DNA of 64,000 bases from Enterobacter sp. RIT418. Lineage in GTDB: Bacteria; Pseudomonadota; Gammaproteobacteria; Enterobacterales; Enterobacteriaceae. Below the pieces are notes generated by a model. That model had not been told where the DNA came from. It did not search any database and saw only the letters and a program-made list of their open reading frames with translations. A program made the position numbers and the translations under genes. Where the stretch lies: contig NZ_QBJD02000015.1 of assembly GCF_003057745.1 (NCBI RefSeq), forward strand, positions 62,001 through 126,000. Reading direction: 5' to 3'. This document shows positions 51,833-64,000 of the stretch, piece after piece (positions within the stretch are counted from its first letter, which is position 1; each line of letters begins with the position of its first letter).

Positions 51833-52537
51833 TTAGGCTTTGGGCATAAAGAGCGTGCGTGGGATCCAAAAATCGTGCGCAAGCGTCTCATGACGATAGC
51901 TGTCCAGATGCTCAATGTAGCCGCGGCGCGAAATTTCAACGGCGCCGAGCGACGCGGTATGCTCATTAAGGACCTGGCAATCCAGCAGCTTACCACCGCG
52001 TTCAGCAAACTCTTTGCAGAACACCAGCAGCGCGGTTTTGGACGCGTTCACGGCGCGGGAGAACATTGATTCGCCACAGAACAAGGTCCCCTGGGCTACG
52101 CCATACATGCCGCCCACCAGCTCATGCTTTTCCCACACCTCTATCGAATGCGCATAGCCAAGCTCGTGCAGGCGCTCGTAGGCGATAACGATCTCACGGG
52201 TGATCCAGGTGCCTTCATGGCGGTCGCTGGCGCAGCCTTCGATCACCTGGCTGAACGCATGGTTGAGGGTCACGCGATAGGGAGATTTAGCATGAAACCG
52301 CTTCATGCTGCGGCTGAGGTGAAACGCCGTTGGCCACAGCACCGCGCGCGGGTCGGGTGACCACCATAAAATAGGATCGCCCGGGGAAAACCACGGGAAA
52401 ATTCCGCGCTGATAGGCCATTAACAGCCGCGCTGGGCTGAGATCGCCGCCCAGCGCCAGCAGACCGTTGGGCTCACGAAGCGCCCCCTCAGGTGAGGGGA
52501 ACGCAATATTATGACGAGAGAGCTGGACCAGGCGCAT
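51833..52537 (-). CDS. aat: Leucyl/phenylalanyl-tRNA-protein transferase
   Basis: A 234-aa enzyme that adds Leu or Phe to proteins with N-terminal Arg or Lys, creating N-degrons read by ClpS-ClpAP. Family features include [20 protein letters not shown] and [19 protein letters not shown]. The order cydD-cydC-aat-infA on the minus strand is that of E. coli; 46 bp separate it from cydC. Confidence 0.97.
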   Translation of the reverse strand: MRLVQLSRHNIAFPSPEGALREPNGLLALGGDLSPARLLMAYQRGIFPWFSPGDPILWWSPDPRAVLWPTAFHLSRSMKRFHAKSPYRVTLNHAFSQVIEGCASDRHEGTWITREIVIAYERLHELGYAHSIEVWEKHELVGGMYGVAQGTLFCGESMFSRAVNASKTALLVFCKEFAERGGKLLDCQVLNEHTASLGAVEISRRGYIEHLDSYRHETLAHDFWIPRTLFMPKA

Positions 52538-52583
52538 GACGGCGAAACTCCACTACGCGAGTTGGGATCGGTTCAAATATAGC

Positions 52584-54305
52584 TTACAGACGCTGTTTAA
52601 ACTGATAGTAGCGACCCTGTTTTGCCATCAATTCAGAATGATTACCTTGCTCAATAATGTGCCCGTTGTCCATCACAATTATTTGATCAAAACTCGCCAG
52701 GCCGCGCAGGCGGTGCGTTACCATCAGCACGGTTTTCCCGGACATCACGTTACCCAGTAAATCAAGGATTTGGCTTTCCGTGGTCGCATCAAGCCCTTCT
52801 GTAGGCTCGTCCAGCAGCATCAGCGGAGCATTGTGCAGCAGCGCGCGGGCAATCGCCAGACGGCGCAGCTCCCCGCCGGAAAGCTGACGACCGCCTTCGC
52901 CGAGCCAGCTGTTTAACCCGTCGTCTTCCAGAAGCCTATGCAGGCCGACCTGCTCCAGCGCCCCGCAAAGCTGGTCATCTGTCGCTTCCGGTGCGGCAAG
53001 CAGCAGGTTGTCGCGCAGCGTGGCGCTGAAAAGATGTACGCGCTGCGGCACGACGCTGACGGTTTTGCGCAGCGCATCTTCGCTGAAATCGGTCAGCGCG
53101 ATGCCGTTAAAGCGGATCTCGCCGCGCTGCGGATCCCACGCGCGGGTCAGCAGCTGAAGCAGCGTTGATTTTCCGCAGCCTGTACGGCCGAGGATTGCCA
53201 CGTGCTGGCCTGCGCCTACGGAGAGGTCGATCTCTTCCAGCGCGTTCTGCGCCTGCGGGCTATAGGCGAAGGTTATTCCGCTGAGGGTGAGCGTGACCTG
53301 TTCAGGAACAGGCGTTTGCGCAGCGGAAAAGGTCACTTCCGGCTCCTGCTCCGCAATCTGCGTTATGCGCAGGGCGGAGGCAATAACCTGCCCAAGATGC
53401 TGGAATGCCCCGGTGACGGGGGCCAGCGCTTCAAAGGCGGCCAGCGCGCAGAAGACGAAGAGGGCAATAAGCGGGCCCGGCTGGGCGTGACTGCCTACGC
53501 CGCCGGAGGCCATCCAAAGCATAGCTACAACGGCAATGCCGCCGATCAGCATCATCAGCGCCTGGGATAGCGCGGTCAGCTCGGACTGGCGGCGCTGGGC
53601 TTCGTGCCAGTTCAGCTCGGTATTTTCCATTTGGGCGCGATAGCGGCTGCTGGCACCAAAGAGGGTCAGCTCGGCCTGACCCTGAAGCCAGGAGGTGAGC
53701 TGCTGCCGGTAATCGCCACGCAGGCGCGTCAGGTTCTCTCCGGCAGATTTCCCCGCCCGATAAAACAGCGGCGGCAGGGCGATGAGCGTAAGCAGCATAA
53801 TGCCGCCCAGCGTCAGCGCGAGCGTAACATCCAGCGCGCAAAGCCCCAGCGTAACCACCACGATGACCACGAACGCGCCTATCAGCGGGGAGATCACCCG
53901 CAGGTAGAGGTGGTCCAGGGTGTCGACATCCGCCACCACGCGGTTGAGCAATTCGCCCTGACGAAAGCGCGCCAGTCCGGCAGGGGAGAGGGGGAGCAGC
54001 TTGCTGAACGTGTAAATTCGCAGGTGCTGAAGCACGCGGAAGGTGGCATCGTGGCTCACCAGGCGTTCAAAGTAGCGTCCGGCGGTGCGGGCAATCGCAG
54101 TGCCGCGCACGCCCGCTGCGGGAAGCATATAGTTAAAGCTGTAGAGCCCCGCGAAGCCCGCAACGGCAGAGGCGGATAAGAACCAGCCGGACAGCGTCAG
54201 TAGGCCGATGCTGGCCAGCAGGGTAACGATGGCGAGCACAATCCCCAGCGTAAGCATCCATTTGTGGCGCTTGTAAAGCGCCAGATACGGTAACAGAGCG
54301 CGCAT
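52584..54305 (-). CDS. cydC: CydC, glutathione/cysteine ABC exporter subunit
   Basis: A 573-aa half-transporter with six N-terminal membrane helices and a C-terminal ATPase: Walker A GRTGCGKST, signature LSGGELRRLAIARAL and Walker B LMLLDEPTEGLD. With CydD it exports glutathione and cysteine to the periplasm and is needed for cytochrome bd assembly. Its ATG overlaps the cydD stop by one base (TGATG). Confidence 0.97.
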   Translation of the reverse strand: MRALLPYLALYKRHKWMLTLGIVLAIVTLLASIGLLTLSGWFLSASAVAGFAGLYSFNYMLPAAGVRGTAIARTAGRYFERLVSHDATFRVLQHLRIYTFSKLLPLSPAGLARFRQGELLNRVVADVDTLDHLYLRVISPLIGAFVVIVVVTLGLCALDVTLALTLGGIMLLTLIALPPLFYRAGKSAGENLTRLRGDYRQQLTSWLQGQAELTLFGASSRYRAQMENTELNWHEAQRRQSELTALSQALMMLIGGIAVVAMLWMASGGVGSHAQPGPLIALFVFCALAAFEALAPVTGAFQHLGQVIASALRITQIAEQEPEVTFSAAQTPVPEQVTLTLSGITFAYSPQAQNALEEIDLSVGAGQHVAILGRTGCGKSTLLQLLTRAWDPQRGEIRFNGIALTDFSEDALRKTVSVVPQRVHLFSATLRDNLLLAAPEATDDQLCGALEQVGLHRLLEDDGLNSWLGEGGRQLSGGELRRLAIARALLHNAPLMLLDEPTEGLDATTESQILDLLGNVMSGKTVLMVTHRLRGLASFDQIIVMDNGHIIEQGNHSELMAKQGRYYQFKQRL

Positions 54306-56071
54306 CAGATATCCTCCTGACGATTCGCCAGCAGGGCGGCAAACTGCCCCTGCGCGGCAACAAGCGAGGCATAATCGCCTTGCTCGACGATTTGACCGTT
54401 TTCCATCACCCAGATCCGATCCCAGTCGGCAAGTCCTTCCAGCTGGTGGGTGACCATCAGCGTCGTTTGCTGCCGCGAGGCGGCGTTAAGCGCGTCCATG
54501 ACGCGCTGCTCGCTGTGCGCGTCAAGGCTGGCAGCCGGTTCATCCAGCAGCATCAGCTGGCACGGGTTGAGCAGGGCGCGAGCCACCGCAACGCGCTGGG
54601 CCTGACCGACGGACAGGCCAGCGGACTGATCGCCCACGATGGTATCCACGCCCTGCGGGAGCAGCGGCAGAAACTCGCTGACCCAGGCGCGGTCAAGCAC
54701 CGACTTCAGCTCGTCATTGCTGGCGTCCGGGCGTGCCAGAAGCACGTTTTCACGAAGCGTCGCAGCGGGGAGCTGAGGGTTCTGTCCCACCCAGCTGAGC
54801 TGCTTGCGCCAGGCGTCAGGATCGAGATTGCTCAGCTCCGTTTTGTTCACCTGAAGGGAGCCGGTGTAGGCCATGAAGCCAGATAGGGCATTAAGCAGCG
54901 AGCTTTTACCGGACCCGCTGGTGCCAACCACCACGACGCGCTGCCCGGCTGGGAGGGTAAAGTTAAGCGGACCCGCAAGCACTTTCCCTTCCGGTGACAG
55001 GACCGAAAAATCACGCGCTTCGATAGCGACAGCTTCATTTGCATTCAGCGTAACGTCACCGCGTTCAGGATGCGCCAGCGGCGTCTCCATGAAGGTTTTC
55101 AGGCTGTCGGCTGCGCCTACGGCCTGGGCTTTTGCATGGTAGAAGGTGCCGAGATCGCGAAGAGGCTGGAAAAACTCCGGGGCCAGGATCAGCGCCAGGA
55201 AACCGGCTGACAGCGTCACCGCCGTACCATAGTGTCCGAAGTCCAGCGCGCCAAGATAGGAAAAGCCGAAATAAACCGCCACCAGCGCGATCGACAATGA
55301 GGTGAAAAACTCAAGCACGCCGGAGGACAGAAATGCCAGGCGGAGCACTTCCATGGTGCGCTGGCGGAAGTCCTGTGACGCCCGGCGGATGTTTTCGGTC
55401 TCGGCTTCGCCCCGGCCAAAAATACGCAGCGTTTCCATCCCGCGAAGGCGATCGAGGAAGTGGCCGCTCAGGCGGCTCAGCGCCAGAAAGTTTCGGCGGT
55501 TGGCGTCCGCCGCGCCCATGCCGACCATCGCCATAAACAGCGGGATGAGGGGAGCGGTGCCCAGCAAAATCAGCGCGGCGACCCAGTTGACGGGAAAAAT
55601 CGTCACGACGATCAGCAGCGGCACGCACACCGCCAGCGCCATCTGGGGGAGATAGCGCGCGTAGTAGTCGTGCATATCGTCAATTTGTTCAAGGATCAGC
55701 GTCGCCCAGCTCCCGGCGGGTTTTCCCTGAATCCACGCAGGCCCAGCCTCCTGAAGGCGGTCAAGCACCTGGCGGCGTATTTCGTAGCGGATGTGCTGCC
55801 CGGCGTGAAAGCCGACCCGCTCGCGCAGCCAAACGACCCAGGCGCGTAAAATGAAGACCAGCACCAGGACGATAAACGGCAGCAGGAGCGCCTCGCGGGG
55901 AATGTTCTCCATGATCATGTGGTGAAGAATGCGGGCCAGCAGCCATGCCTGGGCAACAATCAACAGGCCGCTGATAAGCCCCAGAATACGGGAAATATTC
56001 AGCCAGCGGCGGGAAATAACGCTTTGCTGTTTAAGCCAGCGTGTTAGCTCTTGTTGACGGGTCTTTTCCAT
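54305..56071 (-). CDS. cydD: CydD, glutathione/cysteine ABC exporter subunit
   Basis: A 588-aa partner of CydC with the same layout. The ATPase shows Walker A GTSGSGKSS, signature LSVGQAQRVAVARAL (the non-standard LSVGQ form) and Walker B LMLLDEPAASLD. It is upstream of and coupled to cydC, with trxB before it behind a terminator. Confidence 0.97.
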   Translation of the reverse strand: MEKTRQQELTRWLKQQSVISRRWLNISRILGLISGLLIVAQAWLLARILHHMIMENIPREALLLPFIVLVLVFILRAWVVWLRERVGFHAGQHIRYEIRRQVLDRLQEAGPAWIQGKPAGSWATLILEQIDDMHDYYARYLPQMALAVCVPLLIVVTIFPVNWVAALILLGTAPLIPLFMAMVGMGAADANRRNFLALSRLSGHFLDRLRGMETLRIFGRGEAETENIRRASQDFRQRTMEVLRLAFLSSGVLEFFTSLSIALVAVYFGFSYLGALDFGHYGTAVTLSAGFLALILAPEFFQPLRDLGTFYHAKAQAVGAADSLKTFMETPLAHPERGDVTLNANEAVAIEARDFSVLSPEGKVLAGPLNFTLPAGQRVVVVGTSGSGKSSLLNALSGFMAYTGSLQVNKTELSNLDPDAWRKQLSWVGQNPQLPAATLRENVLLARPDASNDELKSVLDRAWVSEFLPLLPQGVDTIVGDQSAGLSVGQAQRVAVARALLNPCQLMLLDEPAASLDAHSEQRVMDALNAASRQQTTLMVTHQLEGLADWDRIWVMENGQIVEQGDYASLVAAQGQFAALLANRQEDI

Positions 56072-56131
56072 TGCGTACTTTGCAGGTGACGTTATTAGAA
56101 ATTGGGCAGCGCAATGTTACAACGGAGAGAC

Positions 56132-56160
56132 AATAAAGGCGACTTATCGCCGCCTTTATT
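56132..56160 (-). terminator. Terminator between trxB and cydD
   Basis: Stem AATAAAGGCG / CGCCTTTATT with a 9-nt loop, 25 bp after the trxB stop on the minus strand. Confidence 0.8.
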
Positions 56161-56185
56161 TACGTTTGTTACTGACTTGTAAAGA

Positions 56186-57697
<1,512 letters not shown>

Positions 57698-58192
57698 ATG
57701 GTAGATAGCAAGAAGCGCCCTGGCAAAGATCTCGACCGTATCGATCGTAACATTCTTAATGAATTGCAAAAGGATGGGCGTATTTCCAACGTCGAGCTTT
57801 CAAAACGTGTGGGACTTTCTCCGACGCCGTGCCTTGAGCGCGTGCGCCGACTGGAAAGACAGGGTTTTATTCAGGGCTACACGGCTCTGCTGAACCCGCA
57901 TTATCTGGATGCCTCACTTCTGGTATTTGTTGAGATTACTCTGAATCGTGGCGCGCCGGATGTGTTTGAGCAATTTAACTCCGCTGTACAAAAACTTGAA
58001 GAAATTCAAGAGTGTCATTTGGTTTCGGGCGATTTCGACTACCTGCTGAAAACGCGTGTGCCAGACATGTCCGCCTATCGTAAACTGCTGGGTGAAACCT
58101 TGCTGCGTCTGCCGGGCGTAAATGACACCCGTACTTACGTGGTGATGGAAGAGGTCAAACAGAGCAATCGTCTGGTAATTAAGACGCGCTAA
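57698..58192 (+). CDS. lrp: Leucine-responsive regulatory protein
   Basis: Global regulator of amino acid metabolism, fimbriae and stationary-phase genes, 164 aa. The AsnC-type HTH includes ISNVELSKRVGLSPTPCLER, and the C-terminal RAM domain binds leucine and oligomerises. The start MVDSKKRPGKDLDRIDR at 57698 matches E. coli; 17 upstream in-frame codons are not part of the protein. Confidence 0.98.
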   Translation: MVDSKKRPGKDLDRIDRNILNELQKDGRISNVELSKRVGLSPTPCLERVRRLERQGFIQGYTALLNPHYLDASLLVFVEITLNRGAPDVFEQFNSAVQKLEEIQECHLVSGDFDYLLKTRVPDMSAYRKLLGETLLRLPGVNDTRTYVVMEEVKQSNRLVIKTR

Positions 58193-58249
58193 CACGGAAC
58201 AGGTGCAAAATCAGTGTAGTTTGATTACACTCCTGTTAATCCATACAGC

Positions 58250-58285
58250 AACAGTGCCGGGGATACCCGGCACTGTTGTCCGTTT
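58250..58285 (+). terminator. Terminator of lrp
   Basis: Stem AACAGTGCCGGG / CCCGGCACTGTT with loop GATA, then GTCCGTTTT, about 57 bp after the lrp stop. Confidence 0.85.
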
Positions 58286-58327
58286 TAGCAAACAGGCAGG
58301 GTATGCCTGATACCTGGAGAGCCTTTC

Positions 58328-61300
58328 TTGAGCCAGGAATATACTGAAGACAAAGAAGTCACATTATCTAAGCTAAGCAGCGGACGTCGTCTCCTTGAGG
58401 CGTTGCTGATCGTTGTTGCCCTTTTTGCCGTCTGGCTGATGGCAGCCTTACTCAGTTTTAATCCTTCCGATCCAAGCTGGTCACAAACCGCATGGCATGA
58501 GCCTATACATAATTTAGGCGGCACGCCCGGCGCCTGGCTTGCGGATACTCTCTTTTTCATTTTCGGTGTGATGGCCTACACCCTTCCCGTCATTATCATT
58601 GGCGGATGCTGGTTCGCCTGGCGTCATCGGCAGAATGATGACTACATCGATTACTTCGCGGTTTCGCTGCGCCTGATTGGCGCGTTAGCGTTGATTCTGA
58701 CCTCCTGCGGGCTGGCGGCAATTAACGCCGATGATATCTGGTATTTCGCCTCCGGTGGCGTTATCGGCAGCCTGTTGAGCACCGCGCTGCAGCCGATGCT
58801 GCACAGCAGCGGCGGAACGCTTACGCTGCTTTGCATATGGGCCGCGGGCCTGACGCTTTTCACCGGCTGGTCATGGGTGAGTATTGCTGAAAAAATCGGC
58901 AGCTTTATCCTCACTCTCCTGACGTTTGCCAGCAACCGCACCCGCCGTGATGACACGTGGGTTGATGAAGACGAATACGAAGATGAGTATGAAGATGACG
59001 ATGCGCCCGTTGAGCACCGTGAATCTCGTCGTGCGCGCATTTTGCGCGGCGCGCTCGCGCGCCGCAAACGCGTAGCTGAAAAATTTGCTAACCCGCTTGG
59101 GCGTAAAACCGATGCGGCACTCTTCTCCGGCAAACGCATGGATGAAGACGAACAGGTTGAATATCGCGCGGCGGGGGCACCGGTCGATCCTGATGACGTA
59201 TTGTTCTCAGGCAGCCGTGCTACGCCGGGGGATTACGATGAATACGATCCGCTGCTAAACGGTCATTCGGTTACCGAGCCAGTTGCGGCAGCGGCAGCGG
59301 CGACAACCGCGGCGCAGGCGTATGCCGCACCGGCCGAAGCGACTATGCACTCAGCCTCGGTTCCTGCCCCGGAATCGGTTGTGCAGCAGCCGCAGGTTGA
59401 CTGGCAGACCGCGCCTGGCGTGCATACGCCGGAGCCGACCATCTCACCAGAGCCGGCAAGCTATGCCCCTGTTCAACAGCCTGTTCAGCATGAGCAGTGG
59501 CAGCAGCCCTATCAGCCGGAACCTGTCTATGAGCCTGAGCCTTATCAGCAGCCTGTCGCACAGCCGCATCAGTCGTATGTGCCTGAACATCCGGTAGAAC
59601 CGGTACAACCTGCGGTTGAGCCTCAGCCTGAGGCGGTGGAAGAGGTTAAACCGGCTCGTCCACCGCTGTACTATTTTGAAGAAGTCGAAGAGCGACGCGC
59701 CCGCGAGCGCGAGCAGCTCGCGGCCTGGTATCAGCCCGTGCCAGAACCCGTGCACGAGCCGGCTGTGCCGACACCTTCCGCTGCCGTCCCTTCCGTTGAC
59801 ACAACGCCTGCCGTTGCGCCCGTTGCCGAGAGCATTAAGCAGGCGACGACCGCAGCCGCCGCGTCTGCGCCGGCCTTTAGCCTGGCAGCAGGCGGAGCGC
59901 CGCGTCCTCAGGTGAAAGAGGGGATTGGCCCACAGCTGCCGCGTCCAAATCGCGTTCGCGTGCCAACCCGCCGCGAGCTGGCGTCCTACGGCATCAAGCT
60001 GCCTTCCCAGCGCATGGCGGAAGAAAAAGCGCGTGAGCCCGAGTACGAAGATGACGCGGACGAAATGCATCAGGACGAGCTGGCGCGCCAGTTCGCTGCC
60101 CAGCAGAATCAGCGCTATGGCGAGGAGTACCAGCACGACGTGCAGGTTCAGGAAGACGAAGACGACGCCGCTGAAGCGGAACTCGCGCGTCAGTTTGCGG
60201 TAACCCAGCAGCAGCGCTATTCCGGCGAACAGCCTGCTGGTGCGAATCCGTTCTCGCTGTCTGATTTTGAATTTTCACCGATGAAAGATCTGGTGGACGA
60301 TGGCCCAAGCGAACCGCTCTTTACGCCGAGCGTAATGCCCGAGGTTGAGCCCGCTCGCCAGCCGCCAGCACCTGCGCCGCAGGCTTACGCCCCGCAGCAG
60401 CCTGCTCCGCAAGCTTATGCGCCGCAGCCCGCTCAGCAGACGTATGCGCAACCGCAGCAGCCTCAACAGGCACCGCAGTTCCAGCAGCCCGCGCCGGCGC
60501 AGCAGGAAAGCCTAATTCACCCGCTGCTGATGCGTAACGGCGATAGCCGTCCGCTCCAGCGTCCGAGCACGCCGCTACCGTCGCTGGACCTGCTCACGCC
60601 GCCACCGTCTGAAGTTGAGCCGGTAGATACCTTTGCGCTGGAACAGATGGCGCGCCTGGTGGAAGCGCGTCTGGCCGATTTCCGCATTAAGGCGGACGTG
60701 GTGAACTACTCGCCTGGTCCGGTCATTACGCGTTTCGAGCTTAATCTGGCACCTGGCGTAAAAGCCGCGCGTATTTCTAACCTGTCCCGCGATCTGGCGC
60801 GCTCATTGTCGACCGTTGCCGTGCGTGTGGTAGAGGTTATTCCGGGCAAGCCGTACGTTGGCCTCGAGCTGCCGAACAAGAAGCGCCAAACCGTTTACCT
60901 GCGCGAAGTGCTGGATAACACCAAGTTCCGCGATAACCCGTCTCCGCTGACCGTGGTGCTGGGCAAAGATATCGCGGGCGATCCGGTAGTTGCCGATCTG
61001 GCGAAGATGCCGCACCTGCTGGTCGCCGGTACAACGGGTTCCGGTAAGTCCGTCGGCGTGAACGCCATGATCCTCAGCATGCTCTACAAAGCGCAGCCGG
61101 AAGACGTGCGCTTTATTATGATCGACCCGAAAATGCTCGAGCTGTCGGTCTACGAAGGCATTCCACACCTGCTGACGGAAGTTGTGACCGACATGAAGGA
61201 TGCTGCCAACGCCCTGCGCTGGAGCGTCAACGAAATGGAGCGTCGCTACAAGCTGATGTCAGCGCTGGGCGTGCGTAACCTTGCCGGTTATAACGAGAAA

Positions 61301-62047
61301 ATTGCCGAAGCCATGCGCATGGGGCGCCCAATTCCCGATCCTTACTGGAAGCCGGGTGACAGTATGGATGCCCAGCATCCGGTGCTGGAAAAACTGCCTT
61401 ACATCGTGGTGCTGGTGGATGAATTTGCCGACCTGATGATGACCGTCGGTAAGAAAGTGGAAGAGCTGATTGCCCGTCTGGCGCAGAAAGCGCGTGCGGC
61501 CGGTATTCACCTCGTCCTCGCGACGCAGCGTCCATCTGTAGATGTCATTACCGGTCTTATTAAGGCAAACATCCCGACGCGTATCGCGTTTACCGTATCG
61601 AGTAAAATTGACTCCCGCACCATTCTCGATCAGGGCGGCGCGGAATCGCTGCTGGGTATGGGTGATATGCTTTATTCCGGCCCGAACTCCACGTCGCCGG
61701 TTCGCGTTCACGGCGCGTTCGTCCGTGATGAGGAAGTTCATGCCGTGGTCCAGGACTGGAAGGCGCGCGGGCGTCCGCAGTACGTTGACGGCATCACTAA
61801 CGATACCGAAAGCGAAGGCGGCGGCGGTGGTTTTGACGGCGGCGAAGAGCTCGATCCGTTATTCGACCAGGCGGTTAACTTCGTGACCGAGAAGCGTAAA
61901 GCCTCTATCTCGGGCGTGCAGCGTCAGTTCCGCATCGGCTACAACCGAGCGGCGCGCATCATCGAGCAGATGGAAGCCCAGGGCATCGTGAGCGAGCAGG
62001 GGCACAACGGTAACCGCGAGGTGCTGGCTCCGCCGCCGTTTGAGTGA
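58328..62047 (+). CDS. ftsK: DNA translocase FtsK
   Basis: Septal DNA pump, 1239 aa, that clears the chromosome and activates XerCD recombination at dif. Four membrane helices lie in the first about 180 residues, followed by a long acidic then Pro/Gln-rich linker (about 190-760, with [20 protein letters not shown] repeats). The motor has Walker A GTTGSGKS (901-908) and Walker [15 protein letters not shown], and the gamma winged helix is at the end ([17 protein letters not shown]). It starts at TTG, as in E. coli ([16 protein letters not shown]). It is about 90 residues shorter than the K-12 protein, mainly in the linker. Confidence 0.97.
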   Translation: MSQEYTEDKEVTLSKLSSGRRLLEALLIVVALFAVWLMAALLSFNPSDPSWSQTAWHEPIHNLGGTPGAWLADTLFFIFGVMAYTLPVIIIGGCWFAWRHRQNDDYIDYFAVSLRLIGALALILTSCGLAAINADDIWYFASGGVIGSLLSTALQPMLHSSGGTLTLLCIWAAGLTLFTGWSWVSIAEKIGSFILTLLTFASNRTRRDDTWVDEDEYEDEYEDDDAPVEHRESRRARILRGALARRKRVAEKFANPLGRKTDAALFSGKRMDEDEQVEYRAAGAPVDPDDVLFSGSRATPGDYDEYDPLLNGHSVTEPVAAAAAATTAAQAYAAPAEATMHSASVPAPESVVQQPQVDWQTAPGVHTPEPTISPEPASYAPVQQPVQHEQWQQPYQPEPVYEPEPYQQPVAQPHQSYVPEHPVEPVQPAVEPQPEAVEEVKPARPPLYYFEEVEERRAREREQLAAWYQPVPEPVHEPAVPTPSAAVPSVDTTPAVAPVAESIKQATTAAAASAPAFSLAAGGAPRPQVKEGIGPQLPRPNRVRVPTRRELASYGIKLPSQRMAEEKAREPEYEDDADEMHQDELARQFAAQQNQRYGEEYQHDVQVQEDEDDAAEAELARQFAVTQQQRYSGEQPAGANPFSLSDFEFSPMKDLVDDGPSEPLFTPSVMPEVEPARQPPAPAPQAYAPQQPAPQAYAPQPAQQTYAQPQQPQQAPQFQQPAPAQQESLIHPLLMRNGDSRPLQRPSTPLPSLDLLTPPPSEVEPVDTFALEQMARLVEARLADFRIKADVVNYSPGPVITRFELNLAPGVKAARISNLSRDLARSLSTVAVRVVEVIPGKPYVGLELPNKKRQTVYLREVLDNTKFRDNPSPLTVVLGKDIAGDPVVADLAKMPHLLVAGTTGSGKSVGVNAMILSMLYKAQPEDVRFIMIDPKMLELSVYEGIPHLLTEVVTDMKDAANALRWSVNEMERRYKLMSALGVRNLAGYNEKIAEAMRMGRPIPDPYWKPGDSMDAQHPVLEKLPYIVVLVDEFADLMMTVGKKVEELIARLAQKARAAGIHLVLATQRPSVDVITGLIKANIPTRIAFTVSSKIDSRTILDQGGAESLLGMGDMLYSGPNSTSPVRVHGAFVRDEEVHAVVQDWKARGRPQYVDGITNDTESEGGGGGFDGGEELDPLFDQAVNFVTEKRKASISGVQRQFRIGYNRAARIIEQMEAQGIVSEQGHNGNREVLAPPPFE

Positions 62048-62177
62048 TGGTCCCAGTAATGCAAAGAAGGGTAAATCAGTAAAAATTAGGCATTTTCTTC
62101 TGTCGCCTGCTTCCGGGCAGGTCCAGAATAGAACACGGAAACCCCCATATCGGGATGACGTATTTTAAGGAATAACA

Positions 62178-62789
62178 ATGAAAAAAATCGCAATCGCCTG
62201 TGCATTACTCACCAGTTTTGTTGCCAGCGGCGTCTGGGCTGATGCAGCCAGCGACCTTAAAAGCCGACTGGATAAGGTGAGCAGCTTCCACGCCAGCTTC
62301 ACGCAAAAGGTGACTGACGGCAGCGGCAATGCGGTGCAGGAAGGTCAGGGTGACCTATGGGTCAAACGTCCGAATCTGTTTAACTGGCATATGACCCAGC
62401 CTGATGAAAGTATTCTGGTTTCAGACGGTAAAACCCTGTGGTTCTTCAACCCGTTCGTAGAGCAAGCGACCGCGACCTGGCTGAAAGATGCTACCAGCAA
62501 CACGCCGTTTATGCTGATCGCCCGTAACCAGACGAGCGACTGGCAGCAGTACAACATCAAGCAAAACGGCGATGAGTTTGTTCTGACGCCAAAAGGCAGC
62601 AACGGCAACCTGAAGCAGTTCACCATTAATGTGAGCAGCAACGGTACGATCAATCAGTTCGGTGCGGTTGAGCAGGATGACCAGCGCAGCAGCTATCAGC
62701 TCAAGTCCCAGCAAAACGGCGCTGTCGACGCATCGAAATTCACCTTTACCCCGCCGCAGGGCGTAACGGTGGACGACCAACGTAAGTAA
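62178..62789 (+). CDS. lolA: LolA, periplasmic lipoprotein carrier
   Basis: A 203-aa periplasmic chaperone that takes lipoproteins from LolCDE to LolB at the outer membrane. The signal peptide ends at residue 21 ([14 protein letters not shown]). [20 protein letters not shown] is a typical LolA segment of the half-barrel. It lies between ftsK and rarA as in E. coli, 9 bp before rarA. Confidence 0.97.
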   Translation: MKKIAIACALLTSFVASGVWADAASDLKSRLDKVSSFHASFTQKVTDGSGNAVQEGQGDLWVKRPNLFNWHMTQPDESILVSDGKTLWFFNPFVEQATATWLKDATSNTPFMLIARNQTSDWQQYNIKQNGDEFVLTPKGSNGNLKQFTINVSSNGTINQFGAVEQDDQRSSYQLKSQQNGAVDASKFTFTPPQGVTVDDQRK

Positions 62790-62798
62790 GAGGCGTGA

Positions 62799-64000
62799 GT
62801 GAGCAACCTTTCGCTCGATTTTTCAGATAATGCGTTTCAACCTCTGGCCGCCCGTATGCGGCCAGAAAATTTAGCGCAGTATATTGGCCAGCAGCATTTG
62901 CTGGCTGCGGGTAAACCTTTGCCGCGCGCCATCGAGGCCGGGCATCTCCACTCCATGATCCTCTGGGGGCCGCCGGGCACCGGTAAAACGACCCTGGCGG
63001 AGGTGATTGCCCGCTATGCGAATGCGGACGTCGAGCGTATTTCTGCGGTCACGTCTGGCGTGAAAGAGATCCGCGAAGCCATTGAGCGCGCCCGGCAAAA
63101 CCGTAACGCGGGGCGCCGCACCATCCTGTTTGTCGACGAAGTTCACCGCTTCAACAAAAGCCAGCAGGACGCTTTTCTGCCGCATATTGAAGACGGTACG
63201 ATTTTCTTCATCGGTGCCACCACTGAAAACCCCTCCTTTGAACTGAACTCGGCGCTGCTTTCCCGCGCGCGCGTTTATCTGCTTAAATCGCTGACGACTG
63301 AGGACATCGAAAAGGTTCTCCTCCAGGCGATGGAGGATAACGCGCGGGGCTACGGCGGTCAGGATATTGTGTTGCCGGACGACACCCGCCGCGCAATTGC
63401 CGAGCTGGTTAACGGCGACGCGCGTCGGGCGCTCAACACGCTGGAGATGATGGCCGATATGGCCGAAGTCGACGACGCCGGAAAGCGCGTGCTGAAGCCG
63501 GAGCTGCTCACTGAAATCGCGGGCGAGCGCAGCGCGCGGTTTGATAACAAAGGCGATCGTTTTTACGACCTCATTTCGGCGCTGCACAAGTCCGTGCGCG
63601 GCAGCGCGCCGGATGCGGCCCTTTACTGGTATGCACGTATCATCACGGCAGGAGGCGATCCGCTGTACGTTGCGCGTCGCCTGCTGGCCATCGCTTCGGA
63701 AGATGTAGGCAATGCCGACCCGCGTGCCATGCAGGTCGCGATTTCAGCATGGGACTGTTTTACCCGAGTTGGCCCAGCCGAGGGCGAACGTGCGATTGCG
63801 CAGGCGATTGTCTATCTTGCCTGCGCACCGAAAAGTAATGCTGTGTATACCGCGTTTAAGGCCGCGATGTCCGATGCGCGTGAACGCCCGGACTACGACG
63901 TGCCGGTTCACCTTCGTAACGCGCCAACCAAACTCATGAAAGAGATGGGCTACGGCCAGGAATACCGTTATGCCCATGATGAGCCGAACGCCTACGCCGC
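62799..64000 (+). CDS. rarA: RarA (MgsA), replication-associated AAA+ ATPase (partial)
   Basis: The frame runs open from GTG 62799 to the window end (400 codons of the about 447 known in E. coli). It starts [20 protein letters not shown] after the initiator, with AAGAGG upstream. Walker A is GPPGTGKTT and Walker [16 protein letters not shown]. RarA is a clamp-loader-related ATPase acting at stalled replication forks. Its distance from lolA suggests one transcript. Confidence 0.97.
   Translation, partial: MSNLSLDFSDNAFQPLAARMRPENLAQYIGQQHLLAAGKPLPRAIEAGHLHSMILWGPPGTGKTTLAEVIARYANADVERISAVTSGVKEIREAIERARQNRNAGRRTILFVDEVHRFNKSQQDAFLPHIEDGTIFFIGATTENPSFELNSALLSRARVYLLKSLTTEDIEKVLLQAMEDNARGYGGQDIVLPDDTRRAIAELVNGDARRALNTLEMMADMAEVDDAGKRVLKPELLTEIAGERSARFDNKGDRFYDLISALHKSVRGSAPDAALYWYARIITAGGDPLYVARRLLAIASEDVGNADPRAMQVAISAWDCFTRVGPAEGERAIAQAIVYLACAPKSNAVYTAFKAAMSDARERPDYDVPVHLRNAPTKLMKEMGYGQEYRYAHDEPNAYA

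Overview
The window is a chromosomal segment of an enteric bacterium. From about 17.8 kb to the right end the gene order is that of the E. coli K-12 20-minute region (ybjS, ybjT, ltaE, poxB, hcr, hcp, lysO, aqpZ, ybjD, macA, macB, cspD, clpS, clpA, infA, aat, cydC, cydD, trxB, lrp, ftsK, lolA, rarA). The high-GC coding, repeated CCCTCTCCC palindromes and an added type II secretion/chitinase block suggest an Enterobacter/Lelliottia/Leclercia-type genome; the genus is inferred.

Layout. (1) 1-12045: a type II secretion system, with gspA (partial, minus strand) divergent from a tightly overlapping gspC-D-E-F-G-H-I-J-K-L-M-O operon. (2) 12299-17596: its likely cargo, a GH18 chitinase resembling Serratia ChiA with two PKD-like and two chitin-binding domains, a small lytic transglycosylase and a GH19 chitinase. 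(3) 17794-29141: minus-strand core genes ybjS to aqpZ, interrupted between poxB and hcr by CRISPR array 1 (20 repeats), which has no cas genes beside it. (4) 29516-37502: ybjD, macAB, cspD, clpS, clpA; the E. coli gene ybjX is absent. (5) 37545-51236: the accessory island between clpA and infA. It holds REP-like palindromes, a hairpin-rich 270-bp stretch, a gene of unknown function, CRISPR array 2 (41 repeats), a 1.67-kb type VI secretion cassette (Tlde1-like peptidoglycan toxin, membrane immunity protein, immunity remnant, Hcp), a leftover array fragment, and a complete type I-F cas operon (cas1, cas2-3, csy1-4). The tRNA-Ser gene serW found between clpA and infA in E. coli is not here. (6) 51330-64000: core genes infA to rarA (partial).

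The main observation is that the type VI cassette lies inside a CRISPR repeat. On the left the array stops after repeat position 20. On the right a 17-bp direct copy of the repeat core continues into the missing last 8 bases, then a 31-nt spacer-like segment and a decayed repeat. Removing 1673 bp would restore one perfect repeat. Position 20 is also where Cas6f (Csy4) cuts type I-F repeat RNA, and array, cassette and cas operon all read the same way. The cassette therefore sits where a spacer would, between two Cas6f hairpins, and its mRNA could be released by the crRNA-processing enzyme. Both arrays have related leaders with an inverted repeat and an IHF consensus at the same distance from the first repeat, so the remote array 1 probably uses the same Cas proteins.
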